NCBI GenBank assembly: GCA_021432635.1
Contig: MU270046.1
Span: forward strand, 99,913 to 163,912
Source: Thozetella sp. PMI_491
Taxonomy: Eukaryota > Ascomycota > Sordariomycetes > Chaetosphaeriales > Chaetosphaeriaceae
Length of the DNA: 64,000 bases
Direction: 5' to 3'
Each line of letters opens with the position of its first letter. Position 1 is the stretch's first letter. The notes beneath the pieces were generated by a model. The model saw only the letters and a program-made list of their open reading frames with translations. It made no database searches and was not told where the DNA came from. This document shows positions 10,362 through 20,067 of this stretch, one piece after another. Made by a program: the position numbers and the translations under genes.

Positions 10362-12568
10362 TTACCGGAGCCCGGACATCACGTCCAAGTTGGCGTCACC
10401 AGTTGTATAGTTCGGGTCCGTAAGAGCTTTCTTGTCCCTGTGGGCATTTTCCCGCTGCATAACGGTCCATGTGGCAAGGGTAAGAACTATAAACCCAACA
10501 AGAAAACTGAACAAAGGCCGTTAGTAAACATGGGTTCAGACAAGGGGCCAGCGCCTGGAAGAAGAATCTAGTACGTACGACATCGAAAAGGCCAACCCTG
10601 TATGGTAACTTGGGCTTTCAGACCCCAAAAAGGTCTGCGGAGTGATGATGTTGATAATACAGTATAAAGCAAAGGCCGTAGATGTCGTAAGCTGCTTTTT
10701 GGTGAAACCCGCGATGTTGGAGGCTATAATGGACTGGATTACGGCATAGTTGACGCCTGAGCAGGAGATGATGATGCAGGCGCCAAGTCGCCGGCCTTGA
10801 TATTGTGCCTCGGCCGGGGTCACGTAAAGGATAGCTATTCCTATGAGACCGATAATACTTGCCAAAGCTGTTAGAGGTTGTTTCAAGTTGCGGAACCGGC
10901 GAGAAAATGTGGGAAGTGCCGACACAATGACTTGAGTTACAGCCTAGATGAAAGAGGTGAGAATTTCAATATTTCTCTGATATATCCGAAGACTCAATCT
11001 CGCGGAAGTACTAACCTGGGTAGCAAAATTGGGGGCCGTATATAGCTGTGCTTTCAACGCCGTATAGCCAAACCCCTGTAACACACAATATTTAGCATTC
11101 TATGATTTGACGGCGAATTATGCGGCTCACCTGAATGATAATTCCGAGGAAGTTGGTAGTGACATTTCCAGTAGCTTGGGACAAGAACATTTGCATAACA
11201 ATCATCCAGAAGCGGTAGTCTATCACGGCCTCTCTAGCCTGCTCCCACTTGAATTGTGCTTTACGGCGCCGTCAGCGAACTCGTAATGTCCCAAAGAGGC
11301 ATTTATAAAACATACTGTTCTTAACTCCCAGCTGGAAGTCTGCGACTCTCTTTACTGCGATTGCTTTCTCCCGCTCGTTCAGCCATTTCGCGGTGAGCGG
11401 ACTATCGGGCATGAAGAAGTACTGTTTATCGGTAAGCTTATGAATCTCTGTAATTGTTGAAGATCTCTTACCAATATGACGCCAGTCACGCAGCTAAGCA
11501 GTCCAATAAGAAGGAATATCAAGCGCCACGACGTCTTCGCTTGTAGTTAGCATCTTCTAACGCGCTGTGTTGCCACGTTACATACCAGTGACGCGTGTGT
11601 AACTTGGCCAAGACCTTTTTCTTTCATTAGAATTTGTCTAGGATAGAGTCGGTGTAGACCACTTACCCCAGTATATGATGAGAAACGGGACAGGCATAAG
11701 GCCGTTGGTGATGTTCCAGAGGCCAAACCGGAAGGGCTGCTCTTGCGGTGTATACCACATAGTTGTACTAGAAAATGCTCAGCCCAAGTCCAGCTCACAA
11801 AGGGTTCGGGGCTCTTACATCAGTATGAGCCCTGGAACCAGCGACGATTCGAGGAACCTAAAGACCCATTAGCTGCATTCTTAGTTGCGAATGGGTACCG
11901 TTGCTTGCCCGAGCAGAAATCGAAGAGCCATCAAAGTCTCAAAGTTCCGAACGCCGACACAGCCGAGTAATGTACATCCCCACAGAAAGTACGAAATGCC
12001 GATGACCTTCCCGGCATGGAAGTATTGGAGAGCTCGGCCAGAGAAGAACGCACCAGAGAGGTAACCGAAGTAGAACATCTAGCAGTGCGTCAGATACCGT
12101 CTCACACCTGCCGGAAGATAACTTGTGCTACTCACCGAGACACACCACGAATACTGTGAGCCAACAAGCTGAAGTTCTTCTCGGATACCGTAGGTTGCAG
12201 CGGCACCGAGGGCGGACTATGTCGAGTTTTAGCCGCGAAACTCCCATTCAAACGACACGCCAATGCCCACCTTGTCAACAAACTGGATCCCGCATGCCCA
12301 GGCCGCAAGTGGAATAAATCGCCAGTCGACTTTTCGGAGGAGACGGTCATGTTCTAAAACTCGTTAGGCTACGTCTGCATCCTGGCTGTATGTCGAACTT
12401 TCGCGTACCCTGCTTGGTAAAGTGAAGATCCTGTCCCTGGAGTGCCTGGGCTCCCACGTCCGCATCCCCGTAGATCTCGGTCTTCGTCACGTTTGTTTCA
12501 CGATTGCTAGTTGTATCCTCCACTTCCATGGTTACCGATTCTTCTGAAGGTTTGTGAGATGTCATCAT
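10362..12568 (-). CDS. MFS permease, Dal5/allantoate-type anion:cation symporter
   Basis: Thirteen exons on the minus strand (12568-12409, 12353-12259, 12216-12136, 12078-11909, 11857-11819, 11767-11667, 11614-11586, 11534-11472, 11421-11316, 11258-11131, 11075-11016, 10943-10579, 10506-10362) join into 513 residues, typical of the family. Diagnostic segments are LRKVDWRFIPL near the first membrane helix, MALRFLLG/FLESSLVPG, MWYTPQEQPFRFGLWNI and the central LTAKWLNEREKAIAVKRV loop. The protein should be a plasma-membrane proton symporter for a small organic anion (allantoate, nicotinate, pantothenate, or an aromatic or hydroaromatic acid). Its position beside the dehydratase suggests the last group, but that is inference. 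One junction (11858-11908) needs a GC-AG intron with donor GCAAGC. Two introns are only 42-50 nt. Confidence 0.88.
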
Positions 12569-13316
12569 GGGCCGCTAGTTTGACGTCCAAGGCAGTCGGG
12601 GGTAGCGGTGGAGAGGCGGGACGAATGCGATGGTTGACTGATACTCGGTTTGCGAACATCTACATTTAATTCGCCTATCACCATTGCCATACAGAAGGGC
12701 TTTATATCTAATCTTACCACCCGAAGCGCTACGCCGCTGCGGACACTTATTTAAAACACCGGCCGGGGTTGAACTGGGCTGGAAACCTACGCGGGGTGGA
12801 ATTTAGTGGCCGTAGGGAGTCTGGGGACCCCAATAGATGGAGCCAAGAACTGGCTCTGTTTGGCGGGGCCGTGCTAAACCCCGGTTTGTGATCCCCAATG
12901 CTGGGCCCGGGTCCAACCCCTCACCGCTGTGGTCAGTCGGCCGGTCGGTTTTCACCGTGGACGGCAAAAACAAATTTCGGCGTGTGGGTAAATTTAGGAG
13001 GAAGCTTTTGATTAGAGCTATACGAGGCTAGGACTGTCGAATTCACAGTGTACAAAGGCTGTGGAAGTCCACCCTTGAGTCTTGCCAATCTACGAGCTAC
13101 TCCAACAAAGCACGCTGCTAGCATGGAATGTAAGCGCTTCCTGAGACTGCGTTGACTGCAATCCTTTGGTATTCTGCGAAAGTTTTCGGGCCCAGTTCGA
13201 TAATTTAGCCAATAATCTCCATAGAATGTATTAAGTAATTTCTTTTTCTAAAACATAATAGTGTGCACTCTAGAACTAAAGCACAATCTACAGGATATCA
13301 AATGCAATGAGTTGGC
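12569..13316. other. Intergenic, includes permease promoter
   Basis: Upstream of the permease there is a TATA-like element on the minus strand near 12700-12706. The remainder to 13316 is non-coding by eye, GC-rich around 12760-12960, with only short unsupported frames. Confidence 0.6.
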
Positions 13317-14231
13317 CTACTTCCGGCTCTGCTTGATAATGTTTTCCACAACGTCCAACTTGGTCATCTTTTTAATGGTCCCCTCAAACATGCTAGATGG
13401 CAACATGCTCGCGAGCCGCCCCAGCTGCGCGCTGTGTCCCTTCCAAATTATTGGCGGAGGACTAGCTCCCAAGAGCAAAGCGGACACCTCAGCGGCCCAC
13501 CGGTCCGCCGGGATCGCTTTATCGCTGAGCCCCTCCTGACTCATTGCCTCCTCAACTACTTCGCGGGCTGGGGCATATATGGATCCCTCGGGAAGGCGCT
13601 CAGCCTTGGTGTTGACATTGTTATTAGCGATAATATTTGTCCGCACCCCTGCCGTCTTCAGCTCGACGACGCGGATCCCAAACGGGGATAGCTCAAGGCG
13701 CATCGTATCGGAAAGCATAGCTAGGGCCGCCTTGGACGCGTTGTAGATACCTTGGAATGGCATCGCTGATACCGAACCTAGCGAGGTGTGGTTTACAACC
13801 ATCGTCCGGCTCTGGCTGCCGACAGAGGCAAATGAGGCGGTTGAACGGAGTAGCAAAGGTAAGAAAGCTTGTGTTACGGCGATGTGGGACCAGACGTTCA
13901 CATCGAACAGCTCCCGTGCTGCTTCGAGCGACGCATCCGCGATGGGCATGGAGTAGCTGCTCGCTGCATTGTTGATGAGCATGTCTAAGCCCTTGTCGGC
14001 TGGTAAGGAGGAGGAGATATAGGACACGGCTGATGCGATAGACGATGCCGATGTCACATCGAGAGTCACAGTCTCGATGCCTTGCTCGCCGAGCGGCTTC
14101 AACTTGGAGGGGTTCCGCGCCGTCGCGTAGACGTGGTGTCCGGCCTTGTGATAGGCGAGCGCCAGGGCTGCACCCGCACCACCCTGGGAGCAGCCAGTGA
14201 TCAATATCGTGAGATTCTTGGACGAGGCCAT
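13317..14231 (-). CDS. Classical short-chain dehydrogenase/reductase, AYR1-like
   Basis: A single exon of 304 residues. The dinucleotide motif is TGCSQGGAG (13-20, TGxxxGxG type), then LDVTSAS, LINNAA (85-90) and the catalytic YNASK with Tyr163 and Lys167. The N-terminal pattern, with Cys-Ser-Gln-Gly in the glycine loop, resembles the NADPH-dependent 1-acyldihydroxyacetone-phosphate reductase group (yeast Ayr1), but fungi have many relatives acting on other ketones. The start at 14231 (MASSKN) is preferred to the upstream in-frame start at 14255 because the beta-strand of the Rossmann fold then begins at the usual distance. The substrate is not predictable. Confidence 0.85.
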   Translation of the reverse strand: MASSKNLTILITGCSQGGAGAALALAYHKAGHHVYATARNPSKLKPLGEQGIETVTLDVTSASSIASAVSYISSSLPADKGLDMLINNAASSYSMPIADASLEAARELFDVNVWSHIAVTQAFLPLLLRSTASFASVGSQSRTMVVNHTSLGSVSAMPFQGIYNASKAALAMLSDTMRLELSPFGIRVVELKTAGVRTNIIANNNVNTKAERLPEGSIYAPAREVVEEAMSQEGLSDKAIPADRWAAEVSALLLGASPPPIIWKGHSAQLGRLASMLPSSMFEGTIKKMTKLDVVENIIKQSRK

Positions 14232-15080
14232 GATTTCTTTTCGGGTATGTACCAAAGATCAAAAGCACCGGTGAACAGGTTAATCAGCCCACGGCGCGGC
14301 AAGTCGTGGGTGCAAGAAAATTCAGTAGTAGCTGGCACGTCCACGGTTCTATAGAGAAACAACCGTACGGACTTGGGCATTGCATTCTGACTGAGTGATA
14401 CTTATTCTCGGTCGTCAATCGGAGAGTATTTGTGTGATGGCAATGAGAACAGGCTGGTGCGGAGGCCGCTACTGCGGACTTGAAGTTGCGGATTTGCGGA
14501 CTTTTAGGGCGGAGCGGGGCTCCCATCTCGGCCCCACTCCGATGTCTGCTTTAGGAATCAGCCTTTGGAGGAGGCTCCCAATGCAAATTCCCAACCGCCC
14601 AAACCTGTGCTTCGCAATGCTTTACGTAAAGTATGGATGCGATTGTTTGAAAATATGCCTGGAAATGGGATTGGTTTATTCTCATAAGATAGAAGGAACT
14701 AGTCAGAACTCGACGCATCGTGGTGATCTAATCTCGGGCATCAGAGCGACCGTCGGGAAATTGCCTCAGTCGTCCCTGATGCCTTGTAACGCCGACATTC
14801 TCTCCATTAGCTAGATTTGCAGCTAGTAGCCAGGTCGTTGATCTCCAGTACTAGGATGATATGTTCCGTTTTACCAGCTGACTTCTTACACTGGTCTGTA
14901 CCTCTAGGATACTTCCGTACTTGCCCCTCTGGCGCTGCAAGACCAGGAAGCGGAATACGCCGGACCGAGCCCTTCGCCCCACAAATAGCGTTTCTAGCGT
15001 CGGGAAAAACACTCCTTCAACTCACACACCTCCCAAGTAAACCGTGTCCAAGTTCTCTCCAGTACTCCCGAGCCTACGCG
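14232..15080. other. Divergent intergenic region
   Basis: This lies between the SDR (minus) and the dual-finger regulator (plus) and should contain both promoters. An open frame continues in phase upstream of 15081 to about 14817, but it has no ATG and no domain, so it is taken as leader or chance. Confidence 0.6.
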
Positions 15081-16965
15081 ATGACATCGACGGGAGCTTC
15101 CGGGTGCACGATTTGCAGTCTTCCATTTGCGAGGAGCACTCCAACTCGCCGATATGCCTGCGCTTTCTGCGACCGTACTTTCAGTCGGGTCGATGGCGCC
15201 AGACGACATTCGAAAAGCTGTCAAGCAAAGGATGGCCGCCCGCTTCCACCGGTTGCCAAACGTGGCCGGAAATTACGTGCATGCGACGCGTGCTGTCGGG
15301 TCAAAGTTTCATGTGACTTCAAGAGTCCCTGTCAGCGATGCTCAACTCGGAATCTGGCCTGCAATTACAGCCGTCTTTGTACCGACCCGTCTCACCGGGG
15401 TGGTCTAGGCAAAAACAAAGAATCCTTGCCACTGGATGCCGGCCATTCTGCCCTGTCCTTCCTCCTTAGATGTACAGATCCAAGTGTAGTCTCCATCAAT
15501 GACGTGGTACTCGCTGGAGAGCCGGAGAAGGATCCACCAACAAGCACCTGGAACCAGCCTTCGACAAGCAGCATGCCTCAGGGCACAATTGATCCAAGCC
15601 TTCTGTTCTTCGGGATGATGGATCCATACTTTGACATGACCTTAGACTACGGGTCTGATTATGAACACGGCAACGAAAACTTCGCCCTAGCGCCGATGAT
15701 GGCTCCCAGCGATGACCTCGCAACACGGGTACAACTCTTAAAAGCCGAGCTCGAGCAATGGGCGGCAAGCTCCCAGATCGATTTCAGTCAAGGTTATTTC
15801 CAAGAGTTTTTCACGGATACAAAATTCTACCAACTGTTGATGGTTTTTTTCCGCCGCCGGCAGCTTCTGGCCCAGGTCATACACTGGCCGACTTTCGACC
15901 CCAGCAAGGTGGACCTCGGCTTGCTCTTGGCACTTGGCCTGGCCGGCGCAGTATACTCTCATTACATTGAGAAGACTTTAGAGATCTCCCCTGACACAAC
16001 AGTGTTACAAGACCTTGCAGAGAATTACATCTTTAGACGGTTGACACAGTTCACTGCTTCCGCTGGTTCCTCGTTGGCGCTAGAGCTGTGCCAGGCCGCA
16101 TACTTAATACTCGAGCTCCAGGTCTGCGACAACGACGTTATCACTCGCCGAAGATCCATCGTCAAGCGCCACCCAGTCCTGGTAGATGCGTTAAGAAAGA
16201 TGGGCATGACTGGCAGTGCATTTTATTCTACGGAACTCAACACTGATTGGTCCTCTTTCGTGTACCGAGAGTGTTGTACCAGATTGGTAACATGGATTTC
16301 TCTCAACGATGGGTTGTACGCTCTTTTCTGCGGCACACCACCATGCATGACAGTTTCGGAGCTTTCTGGACCGTTCCTTTGCCGCGAGAGCCTGTGGAAT
16401 GCGGATTCCTTAGAAAACTTTAAAACCGCACGGGACGTGGAGGACCCAGACCCAGAACACCACTGTACGAGGGAGCTCATCGCTAGCTTGCTGGAAGACG
16501 AGTGGACAGAGGCCAGGGAAACTTCATTCGGGAAGTTAGATGTTCTCCCCCTTTTCATTGCCATTGTAGGTATGTATAACGTTGCCGGTGAGAAATGGGA
16601 TATAATCCGCAGTGATCTAACGCAAATCAGTCTTTCAAGGTATTATCTTTAACCACCGGTCTAGTATGTTGCCAACATGCCACGCTGCCATACTGTTACG
16701 CGCATTGGACCGGTGGAATCGTCTGTGGGGTACCGCTATAAGTTTAGCGCCCGCTGACAGACAGCGTTGGATGGGCGTTGCAAAGCATGCGCCAGAGTTT
16801 GCTCTAATATCCAGGCGAATTCTTGAGGTCGGTGCTACGGAGGAAGGAAAGCGCTCCAGGTATCTTCGATGTACCGCGGAATATGACTTCACGGCTTTTC
16901 GGGAGTTCATAATACAACACGGGCTGGCGGCTAGATCAACGCCGCTTGAGCTAGCTGGCAGTTGA
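15081..16965 (+). CDS. Transcription factor with C2HC finger plus Zn2Cys6 cluster
   Basis: Two exons (15081-16587, 16631-16965; 43-nt intron with a TCTAAC branch point) give 613 residues. The N-terminus carries a zinc finger, YACAFCDRTFSRVDGARRH, completed by SKSC, i.e. CX2CX12HX3C, directly followed by a basic linker and a complete Zn2Cys6 cluster (ACDACCRVKVSC...CQRCSTRNLAC, CX2CX6CX5CX2CX6C). The rest is helical and matches the general look of the fungal-specific regulator domain. A tandem C2H2-type finger plus Zn2Cys6 is a known but minor fungal class. The intron is inferred: without it the frame stops at 16652, while with it the frame runs into a coding-like tail (LLRALDRWNRLWG). The start at 15081 is the first ATG before the fingers. 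Its target is unknown; the SDR is its divergent neighbour. Confidence 0.85.
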
Positions 16966-17793
16966 AGATTATGTATACCCAGATTTTACCCTATGTTGAG
17001 CATTTACGTCTGAGCCAGGACAAGCCGACAGGAAGTGCTAGTTCGCACAGCGAATAGGGTGCCTCTAATCACAGTCACAGTCATGGAATCAAGCAACTGG
17101 CGCAGCACACTTAGAAGTATGGTAACTTGGGATGTCAAATAGCTTTATATGGTATCAAAGGCAACCAAATTCTACCGTTTAACACCGCAGTGACAATGGT
17201 TTTTATAAAACAGAGTTCAAAAAACCTAGACAGTATCGTCCTCATGTAGTATAACGCACCTTACAGGGTGCATAGATAGTAGCAAGAAGGGGTCGTGCAT
17301 CAACTGAGCCTGCTCTTACCAGTCACGTTTCCGCAAGATTGACGACAACGCACATACGCAATACTAATATCAGCCAAGTGCATCTATCAGACATTGACTG
17401 TAACCAGTCTCTGACTCCTCGATGGTAATCGTGCAACCAGCCATTATCCCGGTAGAGTCTTTGTAGGTGCGGATCAGAGACTAGAGAGCAGGTAGTGCTG
17501 CAGGAGCCTACTTGCGGATAAGGATTACGGCGGACGATACCCTGGCGCACGCTCCCACACATGGGTGAGGTTGATATGGAACACATGGCTGCAAAGTGGT
17601 GTGCTTGGCCTTGGAGTTTTGGTTATCGCATGTAAAACGAAAAGCCACATTAGCGGCGCCATAGTATTAGACTGCGTAAGAAGCGTGTTTGCCAGGAAAA
17701 AGCCAGTTAGGGAAAAACCGGGAAAGTGTCAACCAGGAGGGAATCCGGGTCAGTGAAATCCCATTGCCAATTAAGCAGCGTGATTGCTAATGG
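16966..17793. other. Intergenic with weak coding-like fragments
   Basis: No supportable gene. On the minus strand around 17350-17670 there are broken, Cys-containing frames, including a hydrophobic ATG start near 17662, that might be a decayed or intron-rich small secreted protein. I could not join them with acceptable splice sites. Confidence 0.45.
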
Positions 17794-18177
17794 CTATGGG
17801 TGCCTGCAGTGAAGCCTTGTGTGTCGAAGACCGTTGTCTCGTCGCGGGTAGAGCTTGCCGCACCACGAGTTGGGACATACGTAACAGGAGGTGCTGGGGA
17901 GCCCAAAATGTTTGATTTTGTGTTTCTCGACGTCCTTGGGTAGACGGGATGAATAGGAGCACTCCGGACACTGATATCTCTCAGCGTGTAAAGAGATGCT
18001 TCGGTCACTTTTGGGTGGCACCGCACTGCGCTTCTTGAGAGTCGATCGTTTGCGTGAGTGAAAAATCGACAGCTCCGATGAAGACGCCGCAGTCGAGGAG
18101 CTGGAAACACCGGGGGTCGGCGTGTTAAAGTGACTTGAACTCCTCTCTCTGATCTCAGTGGCACTTGTCTTATTCAT
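17794..18177 (-). CDS. C2H2-type zinc-finger protein (start uncertain)
   Basis: From the first ATG at 18177 this encodes 127 residues. The start is Ser/Thr-rich and a basic KRSTLKKR patch follows. Two C-terminal finger-like motifs come next: YQCPECSYSSRLPKDVEKH with a following KIKH, and CYVCPNSWCGKLYPRRD with a following RHTRLHC. The same frame stays open upstream to about 18591 without an ATG, and its part up to about 18428 looks coding (SVGTIDPGLLDSP, a phrase common near acidic regions of fungal C2H2 regulators). The real gene therefore probably has an upstream exon, with an acceptor possibly at 18429-18430. Likely a nuclear regulator; targets unknown. Confidence 0.6.
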   Translation of the reverse strand: MNKTSATEIRERSSSHFNTPTPGVSSSSTAASSSELSIFHSRKRSTLKKRSAVPPKSDRSISLHAERYQCPECSYSSRLPKDVEKHKIKHFGLPSTSCYVCPNSWCGKLYPRRDNGLRHTRLHCRHP

Positions 18178-18599
18178 ACTGAGGCAGGTGCAGGGAACTC
18201 CAAAGGTGGATTGAGAAGACAGACAAAAGATGCAAGCGGAAATATCGGGGTTCAACAACACAAGGTTCGAAACAGGAGAATCGAGAAGCCCAGGATCAAT
18301 GGTTCCCACTGAGGGATCTGAGAGAGCTTGGTTGCAGGAAGCTCGAGCAGATTCAGAAGGAAGGTATGGATACTGGCGTTTGGAGGGACTTGGGTCGGGT
18401 AGAGGATCGTTAAACTCGATGGTAAATGCTGGGGCGATTATGCCATACCAGAACTTTGATCGACTGATGAGGAAAGAGATGTAGCCGCCGTCGGCCAAAG
18501 ACAGCGGCCCAAGTAGGGGGAAAGGGTTAGCAGAGAAGAGACTTCCAGTCAAGTGGAAGCCCCAAGGGGCAAAAAGCGCGGATCTCTTCACTTCCAGTC

Positions 18600-19489
18600 A
18601 GGCAGCGACTGGAGGTGAGAGGGGGGACCTCAATTGTCAAAATGAAGGAGAGGATGAAGGAAAGGCACAAGAGGCAAGTTGCCGGGCTTAAGGCGTGGTC
18701 GCCATCCTATGGCTTTGCAGGAATTGTGGGGCTCAAGGAGCAATGCAACGACAAGTGTGGCCAATTACCGCAGAGATGATGCCGGTGCATCGGCCTTACA
18801 TCCCTCCGTGAGTCCTCACCTCGCCCGCAAGTCAGCCTCACTTTAATCGCGCAGCTCTCGGGTTCTAAATGTTTGAGTCCTCCTGGCCCGCCTTTTTCAC
18901 CTGCTTATCATTATTGTTTGCCCGGGTTACCCCGAACTGAGTCCTCGGCTTGCTTCTCCATCGAGATCGGTACCTGGTCGACTGCCAAAGGAGACTGAAG
19001 AAATGCAAACGCCGCAAGAAATGACTACGTCTTTGGTACTAGATATAGGCTGGGAGTCCTGGGCGATATCGTAGCAGCGTTTGTACCATATCTCAGTCTG
19101 TTGCCGTACCTGGCTCTTTGCCAATTAAGCACGTGAGGATGTGGACTCAAAGGACTCGGTAGGCTCAGGACTCAATATGTAGGGCGGAACCTCTGGGGCG
19201 GGGGCATCTAGTGGACTCAACCATCCACTTCAAGGACTCACCTGCCCAGAGACTCAAATAAGTCGGGAGGATTCTACGTCGAAAGGACTAATAACACAGG
19301 ATAACAGTAGTCTGATTGAGAATATATATTAGCATGGCGACAAGAGCGTCAGTATAGAAGAGTCATGCTGAAAATCACCAGCGAACCCATCCTTGGGATC
19401 CTTACTTCATTTATTTATCTACAGGGTTATTCGAAATATTACAGCTGTCAAAGCAAGAAAGCACAAAGCAGCAATTTAAATACCCCCAT
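18600..19489. other. Intergenic region
   Basis: No gene recognised. This lies upstream of the C2H2 gene on one side and of the small spliced orphan on the other. Several GACTCA/GGACTCA-like words occur around 18870-19260, the kind bound by bZIP factors in other fungi, but there is no proof of use. Confidence 0.45.
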
Positions 19490-19865
19490 ATGGCTGACAC
19501 AACAACTTCTTCGACCAAGGCGACCATGGGTACTTCGAAGTTGTAAGTCACACAGCCTTTAAATTCCTATCACTATTCCATTCGCTCACCCTTATGACAG
19601 AGGTTCGCAATGTGACAAGAGTCGGCCCACTGCTACAGAGTCTCAAATGCCGAAGAAATTAAGCAGACTTTCCACAATCAATCAACTTTATGACACCAAG
19701 TGCTCCGAATCTAGGACCGAGACAATAACCGAATATCTCAACGCAGCAAGTCAGGGTGCTTATTGGAAGCATTCGGACCAAAGGGCTAGCGCTGAAGAAG
19801 GTCGAAGGCGCGGACAGACAGCAATTGATCTGTTTGACACCCAATGGACTAGAGGTAGTTCATAG
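19490..19865 (+). CDS. Small spliced hypothetical protein
   Basis: Two exons (19490-19542, 19601-19865) separated by a 58-nt intron with a canonical GTAAGT donor join in frame into 105 residues. The N-terminus is Ser/Thr-rich (MADTTTSSTKATMGTSK) and the rest is charged and hydrophilic. There is no signal peptide, membrane segment or recognised domain. Support is the good splice site, the in-frame join and an A-rich leader (GCACAAAGCAGCAATTTAAA) before the ATG. It could be a lineage-specific gene or chance. Confidence 0.42.
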
Positions 19866-20067
19866 TTGCACGTCTTAGGAATCTATCAGTAATTTTGGCG
19901 CTGTCTTACTTTAGGCAGGAGGGAACTGTTTGACAGGTGCAGGTTTATCAAGAGGATTCCCGGTGACTTCTTTGGTTTAGTCCCTTATTATGGCTAGTAT
20001 TTGCTCCTAAATTCGCCATTAGTGATTTCTTTTCTGTCTATACTAACTGTAATGGCCGCCATACATG

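Noticed and set aside
12837-13124. Short frames on both strands in the GC-rich intergenic part
   Set aside because: No domain, no neighbouring splice sites, overlapping each other.
14817-15080. In-frame N-terminal extension of the dual-finger regulator
   Set aside because: No ATG in the extension and no conserved feature; the first ATG at 15081 directly precedes the fingers.
17323-17670. Possible small secreted Cys-containing protein on the minus strand
   Set aside because: Frames can only be joined with introns of about 32 nt or across stops; left as an intergenic note.
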